DNA from: Diphasiastrum complanatum
Taxonomy: Eukaryota; Streptophyta; Lycopodiopsida; Lycopodiales; Lycopodiaceae
DNA: 64,000 nt
Assembly (NCBI GenBank): GCA_029204225.1
Contig: MU832099.1
Location: 1-64,000 of the forward strand
Reading direction: 5' to 3'
In this document: positions 58,761 to 64,000 of the stretch, one piece after another
Position numbering within the stretch: the first letter of the stretch is position 1
Layout of the letters: every line of letters begins with the position of its first letter
Notes under the pieces: model-generated
Database searches by the model: none
What the model was told of the DNA's origin: nothing
The model's input: only the letters and a program-made list of their open reading frames with translations
Position numbers and translations under genes: made by a program

Positions 58761-59593
58761 CTGGGCATACACCAGGTTATCTAACATTGGCTCAAAGTCA
58801 CTAAGTCTAACAACACTAACATGTCTCCAAACATATGCCACATTCCTGAGTAACATATCTACATCTAATAGGAATCGATATTCTCTTGGCATAAAATATC
58901 TTCTCCTTTGTTGTTGGAATAAGAACTCTGCATAAGCTTCTATCAACCACAAAATGGAGCTGCGAGACACCTCATCACCTCTACAAAAGTCGAATCTGCA
59001 CCTAAAGACGTCAATAAAATCGCCTCTCTTGACTCTACTCCTCTCATAGATGAGCAAACTTGTGTGATCGACCCTACTCCCAAACTGCTCAGTGTAACAT
59101 CCTCCTCAAACTCTAACCCTCTCACAAGCAAACCAACATCTACTCCAAGAGGAGTGTCTTCATCAATACTCGCAATGGTGGCTGAATCAACTACACTATG
59201 AACACTCTGCTAAACCTGCTCCAACTCATGAGGGAGAAGCCTCCTCTTCGCTCTTCTCCTGCGATCTAATTTACGCTTCCTCTCCGACCTAGACTCCAAC
59301 TCCGGCGTTCTATACATGGGGTTGCCAAGCACGTGCTTTGGCATGACAACCCCCCCCAAACTACCCACACCATTGACACCAACAGTCACTATGTGCTCGA
59401 TGCTTTGCACGTTTGAAACCAAACTTGCAGTCGAACATGTTGCCTCCTCAACGACACGAACTATAGGTGCAAGCGACAACACCCTACGCACTGCTTGTCG
59501 CTTCCTATGCAACCTCCTCCTTCTTGCAAACTGGCTCTCACCCTTTGGAGTGATGTATGAAGGGTTGCCTTGTACACACTCGGGAGTGTCCAT
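58761..59593 (-). pseudogene. Unidentified gene or gene relic with an internal duplicated basic motif
   Basis: The minus-strand ATG at 59593 begins MDTPECVQGNPSYITPKGES and runs 127 codons to a TAG at 59210-59212. The protein repeats a unit: VQGNPSYITPKGESQFARRR then RRLHRKRQAVRR, and later VLGNPMYRTPELESRSERKR then KLDRRRRAKRR. The same frame continues past the TAG (SVVDSATIASIDEDTPLG...) to about 58943. An overlapping frame (59057 to 58761) reads SILWLIEAYAEFLFQQQRRR and YRFLLDVDMLLRNVAYVWRH and ends NLVYAQ at a good donor (CAG|GTATTGG), so an exon boundary is plausible. A frameshift near 59050 would connect the two. I recognise no family and no retroelement motif. The Arg-rich repeats suggest nucleic-acid binding. 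Confidence 0.4.
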
Positions 59594-59959
59594 GTCATGG
59601 AATCACTCCCTCAAATGCAAAAATTGAAACAAAAACGATCAGGTTTTATATCAAACATTGGGAAACAATCAAACACTAGATATCTAGAATAATACTATAC
59701 CAATATTATTCTAGATATGTAGTTTGTTTTTCATATCAAGGTGAGGTATAAGGTGTGTTTGCAAAATCAATGCAGCAAAACTTTTGTATTTTTAATCATG
59801 CTTGTGTATACTGAAACATAGAACAATTAATAGTGTCTGATTTTTGCACATGAATAGTGTTGTAAGAATTTCAGAGCTGCAAGATCAAAATAGAGAGATA
59901 GATATAACATTATTTTCTAGGGATTACATTGAATTGATCAGCTCAAGAATAATTCTTTC

Positions 59960-60230
59960 AATCAAGAAGTGATTTGTAAATAGGATTTGAGGGCAACGTG
60001 TTGGTGGATGATATTGAGAGTAGAGCGTGGATGATATTGAGAGTAGAGCGTAGAGCACAATACTCTTCTAGATTTTCAAAGTTGTAGCAGAAGATTGCAA
60101 TCAGACTATATTTTTCAAAAAAGAGTCCAATTAGAAAGTGATTTTCAGACAGGACTTGAGGGCAAGGTGTCGATGGACTCATATTCAGAGTAGTTGAGTG
60201 GATCAAATGTGATGAGTGTGAAAGATTCAA
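59960..60230. repeat. Small local duplications
   Basis: GGATGATATTGAGAGTAGAGCGT occurs twice in tandem at about 60006-60050. A larger imperfect repeat pairs AAGTGATTTGTAAATAGGAT..TTGAGGGCAACGTG (59966) with AAGTGATTTTCAGACAGGAC..TTGAGGGCAAGGTG (60137). Flanks 59594-59959 show no gene. Confidence 0.65.
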
Positions 60231-61467
60231 CTAGTTTCATCACATTTTGCAATATTTCCATATTTGGCATATTGAGGCCAAAACTTGTTTTAGACTTAGA
60301 GGTTGACTTTTCAAAGTTCATTAGTCTAAATTTCATTTGAATAAACACTTTTTGAAAGTGTGGGAAAGATAGAATGCGAGTTTGAGTAGATTCAATTTGA
60401 ATAAGTTGGGTACATTGAATCTAGACCCAAAATTGGTAGGATTAGCATTTTGGTGGGAAAGCCAAGTGGCCAAATAGGGTTTAGACCTGCTATAAAAGGA
60501 TGTAACTCGTGGAGAGAGTCATCTTCTCTCTTCTCTATCTCATTTCATGCTTATGCATGGTTCTCTTGGGTTCTACTATCCGTTGGTGCACTATCTTGGT
60601 GATTGCTTGCAATTCTATGTGTAGAATGATCTATATTTGTTATTTTTGGATTCACACGTGTGAAATACAGTAGCTTGTTGTTTTTTTATGGACAGCAGCA
60701 GTAAATAATCATTTCATTCAAATTTGATCAAGTTCTATTAGTGTTTGCATCTCAAATTGTGTGTAGATGCTGATTTTACTACATTGGTGAAATTGATAGT
60801 GTATTTCTCTTTCTAACCAAAGATCATTCAAGTAGATTGGATCTTAAGGATCTGAAATCTTTCACAATGAGCACAATACTTGTGTTTCAGGTTATGAAGG
60901 AGGAAATCAGATCTATCAATGATTTGGTGAAGATATCAAGTCTAGAGCATGCTAGAGAGGATTCTACACCAAAATCGAATTTTTTGCTTTTGTAGATTGG
61001 ATCTTTTGTAGATCAAAACACTAAATAGGTCAATATACTTGTTCAATTCCATTTTTTGAATTCACATGCTGGATTTGGCCGATTTTTGGATCATTGGTTC
61101 AGCCTAAGTGGTGGCTTATAGATTGCATATCAAATTTTCAGCATTTGCATGTAGATTTGGAATAGTCAATTTTTTGTGATTTTGTCAAAATCCTAATTTT
61201 GATTGGATATCTAGATAGTAAGGTTGTTGGACTTCATTTGAGTGTGTTTCAATCTTAGGAAGTGGCAAAAGTCATTAGATTGAGGATAGATCATAGGTTG
61301 ATCAAGATTCCATGATTCTACGTGTTGATTTGCTTGGATAAGTGCTAGAAGAGAATTTGTGAGATAGTTTTAAATCTTGGTGATTTCTTTTGAAAGCACT
61401 TGTTGTTGTTCAAAGGAGTGCTTTGTGCATTGAAACAGGTTGAAAGAGAAGATCAGGTCATTGCTAC
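60231..61467 (+). promoter_or_regulatory. Probable LTR/leader of the 61.5-kb copia: TATA box and G-box palindrome
   Basis: TATAAAAGG at 60491-60499 is a good TATA box and is followed by a pyrimidine-rich CTTCTCTCTTCTCTATCTC, typical of an LTR R region. TTCACACGTGTGAA stands at 60651-60664. The following AT-rich leader resembles those before the gags at 44588 and 49662. I found no TGGTATCAGAGC, so the LTR end is not located; the PBS may be deleted or diverged. Confidence 0.5.
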
Positions 61468-63318
61468 ATGGCAACCTCAATTGGAGTCATGTTGGAAGCC
61501 AATGATAGGCTTACCTCAAGTAATTATTCATTATGGAAAGTGAGGATGGAGTCACTTCTTGAGATGAATGAGGTTTTGGATATTGTTGTAGGCTTGGAGG
61601 AGAGACCAGCAACACAACAAGATCAATTGAGGTATGACAAGAGGGCCAAGAAGGCTCTACACATGATAAAGATGAATGTTACCAATGAACTTCTCAAGGA
61701 AGTTGGTAAGTGCACATCATCTTTGGAAGCTTGGAATTCATTGAAGAAGCTTTATGAATCCAAGTCTACTTCTAGAGTGTTGACTCTAAGAAGGCAAATC
61801 TTTTCTTGTTTGCAAAAGAATGAAGAAAGTCCAAGTACTTTTGTTTTGAGAATGAAAGCATTGAATGATGAGTTAGCTTGCATAGATGAAAGCATTAAGG
61901 AAGGAGAGCTTATTCAAGTGATTCTTAATGGCTTGTTGGATCCTCATGCTAACTTTGTTCAAAGTATTGCTATTCAAAAGACTTTGCCAAGTTTGATGGA
62001 TCTTCAAGAGATCTTGATCAATGAGGAATATAGGCTTCAAGCAAGAGGTGGATCTACATCGACACTTCAAGAGGATGCTATGTTCACAAAGGGCAAATTC
62101 AAGGGCAAAACCAAAAGAAAGTGGTCTAAAGGGCAAGATCAAGTGGATGCTTATTCAAGTGGCAAAAAGAAGGATAGATCAAAGCTCAAGTGCTTCTATT
62201 GTGGCATCAAAGGACACTTTGCAAGTGAGTGCTACAAGAAGAAGAGAGATCAAGGAGACAAGCAAGGTAATCTTACTCTTGATGAGGATGGTTTGGATGT
62301 GCAAGATGCAAATGATGATGCTTTTGTGATGTCTTCATGTATGCTTTCTAATGATGGAGATCTAGATCCTTGGTGGATTGATAGTGGAGCAAGTTCACAC
62401 ATGACCTTTCACAAAGAGTACTTCACTTCTTTGTTGGCATATGGAGATGACAAGAGGGTGATCTACATGGCCAATAATGGTGAGTGTGCAATCAAAGAGA
62501 TTGGCACAATTCCTATCTGTCTCTCTACAAATAGGAATGTTCATTTGGAGGATGTCTTGTTTATTCCATCTATTACCAAGAATTTGCTTAGTGTGAGTCA
62601 AATGCTAAGTAAGGGTCTCAAGGTGGAGTTTGATGGAGATGCTTGTTTGATCAAAAGGAAGGATGTCTTGATTGGAAAAGGTAAAAGACAAGGGAAGTTG
62701 TTCAAACTTGAAGCTTGTGTTATTGCTAACCAAGTTGGATGTGTTGCAAGGGAGCAAATTTCTATTCAAGAGGTTTGTCACAAAAGGATGGGACACCTCA
62801 ACTTCAAGTCATTGGAGGTAATGGCAAGGAAGAAGGTTGTGATTGGTCTTCCAAGTTCCTTAAGTAATGACAAGCATGTTTGTGAGTCTTGTGCTTTGTC
62901 TAAGTCACATATACTAACTTATACTAGATCTATTTCTAGATCTACAAAGCCTTTTCAACTTGTACATTCGGATATTCATGGATTTACTACAATTAGCAAT
63001 AGTGGAGCTAAGATGTATGTAACATTCATTGATGATTTTAGTAGATTTTGTTGGATCTATCTACTAAAGAGCAAGGATGAAGTGTATGATGTCTTTGTCA
63101 AGTTCAAGAATGCAAGGGAGAACCAATTCTCCACAAAGATCAAGTGCTTGAGAGGTGACAATGGTGGTGAGTACATTTCTAACAAGTTCAAGGCCTTTTG
63201 TGATGAGCATGGGATCAAGAGGGAGTATACAACATCAAGGACTCCACAACAAAATGGAGTGGCTGAAAGGAAGAATAGGACTTTATGTGAAAGTGCTAAA
63301 GCTGAGGTTAAGTGCTAA
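61468..63318 (+). pseudogene. Ty1/copia gag-protease-integrase, frameshifted in integrase
   Basis: 616 codons from MATSIGVMLEANDRLTSSNY. Gag has WKVRMESLLEMNEVLDIV. The zinc knuckle is complete: C242, C245, H250, C255 (CFYCGIKGHFASEC). Protease D305-S-G lies in PWWIDSGASSHMT. GAG-pre-integrase has VCHKRMGHLNFKSLEVM with CESC. Integrase residues are D502 (HSDIH), D564 (RGDNGGE) and E600 (NGVAERKNRT), spacing D-61-D-35-E. At about 63300, after ESAKA, an indel shifts the frame and the ORF ends at once. It is the same lineage as the 49662 element but keeps the knuckle His lost there. It was probably active recently, as only a few lesions are visible. Confidence 0.95.
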
Positions 63319-64000
63319 TCTTGACAAACCATTTTGGGATCAAACTTTTTTGTGTGCCAATTTCTTGTGCAATAGGTGGCCGAGTGCTATTTTGGATGGA
63401 AGGACACCTTTTGAGATGCTATTCAAGAGGAGGCCGAGTGTCAACTTTCTAAGAACCTTTGCATGCACATGCTATGTCAACATTACTCTTGATGATAGGA
63501 CCAAGGAGGATCTATCTTCAAGAAGAGGTATTTTTGTGGGATATAGTGAGGTGAGTAAAGCCTACAAGGTCTACATTCCTTCTACTAACAAAGTGATTGT
63601 TGGTAGAGATGTCATTTTTTATGAGGGAAACATTCCAAAGGTGTCTTCAAGCATGATTTATGGTAAAGTAGATGGATCTAACATTCTTGATGTTGATGAG
63701 AAGGATCCTACTTTGGATGGTGGTGACAATGGACCTTCATCAAGTCAAAAGCCAAGGAGAACATCAAGAGAAAGACAAATACCTTCAAGGCTCACATATG
63801 ATCAAAAGGGTAAGCAAGTAGTTTCTGGAAATTATGTTGCTTTCCTAACCTCTTTGGATGAGCCTACAAGTGTAGATCAAGCAAGGAAAGAAGAGGAGTG
63901 GATCCAACCAATGGATCTTGAGTATCAATCTCTTATGAAGAGTGGAACATCTTTTGGAAGATCTTCTTGTGTACATGGAGCTATGTAAGTGGATGGATGT
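63304..64000 (+). pseudogene. Ty1/copia integrase C-terminus, continuing past the window
   Basis: In the shifted frame the protein resumes: LRLSANLDKPFWDQTFLCAN, TPFEMLFKRRPSVNFLRTFA, FVGYSEVSKAYKVYIPSTNK, VGRDVIFYEGN. A variable Ser/Pro/Arg-rich linker follows, then RLTYDQKGKQV and FLTSLDEPTSVDQARK. It ends KSGTSFGRSSCVHGAM at a TAA near 63987, where the conserved N-x-T-W and C-K-W-V blocks of RT should start. A second small deletion or frameshift therefore lies near 63950. RT, RNase H and the 3' LTR should lie beyond the window edge. Confidence 0.92.

Overview
The window looks like nuclear DNA of a land plant. It is AT-rich by eye and has no operons, but it has spliceosomal GT...AG introns, plant-type Ty1/copia and Ty3/gypsy retrotransposons, and primer-binding sites complementary to initiator tRNA-Met (TGGTATCAGAGC). 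Very long (GA)n, (TA)n and (GT)n microsatellites run through it. I cannot name the species or even the class. I found no convincing intact host gene and no rRNA, tRNA, CRISPR or bacterial feature. Nearly everything recognisable is a transposable element, a relic of one, or a simple repeat.

Layout. 0-10 kb: an antisense copia pol relic (1-1655); a gag-only LTR element (1973-5083) whose gag is split by a GC-cored foldback element (2030-3124); a decayed copia gag-pol (5466-6970) split by a small MITE (5954-6328). 10-27 kb is the most unusual part. Copia fragments are interleaved with multi-exon coding relics that are not retroelements: a Ulp1/C48-like cysteine protease gene (13.0-14.2 kb, minus) with a second copy of its Cys exon at 26.74 kb; a possible transposase with a GDLK...CxxC motif (16.7-20.1 kb, plus), itself hit by a LINE ORF1-like fragment and by a 778-bp foldback MITE; and a minus-strand 270-codon gene with spliced downstream exons (20.4-21.8 kb). 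Together these suggest one or more old, gene-carrying DNA transposons.

27-34 kb is almost empty. 34.5-40.5 kb carries purine-strand (GA)n arrays, Ty3/gypsy gag and chromodomain-type integrase relics and a CATGCA-rich minisatellite. 41.7-47.5 kb is a nest of copia elements, including an RT with YVGD in place of YVDD and a 269-bp LTR lying at a gag/integrase deletion junction. 48.6-54.3 kb is the best preserved element. It is a young copia whose gag-pol is broken by a single TAG, and its LTRs differ at 2 of about 216 shared positions. 54.4-58.0 kb holds a long-TIR element with a (TA)n core and a GA/CCGTGAG-rich satellite block. 58.7-59.6 kb has an unidentified minus-strand gene or gene relic. 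61.5 kb to the end is another copia, frameshifted in integrase and cut by the window edge.

The better-preserved copia coding regions (44.6, 49.7 and 61.5 kb) are one lineage with the normal order gag, CCHC knuckle, protease, integrase, RT, RNase H. Several LTR or leader regions carry a perfect CACACGTGTG (G-box) palindrome, a plausible shared promoter element.
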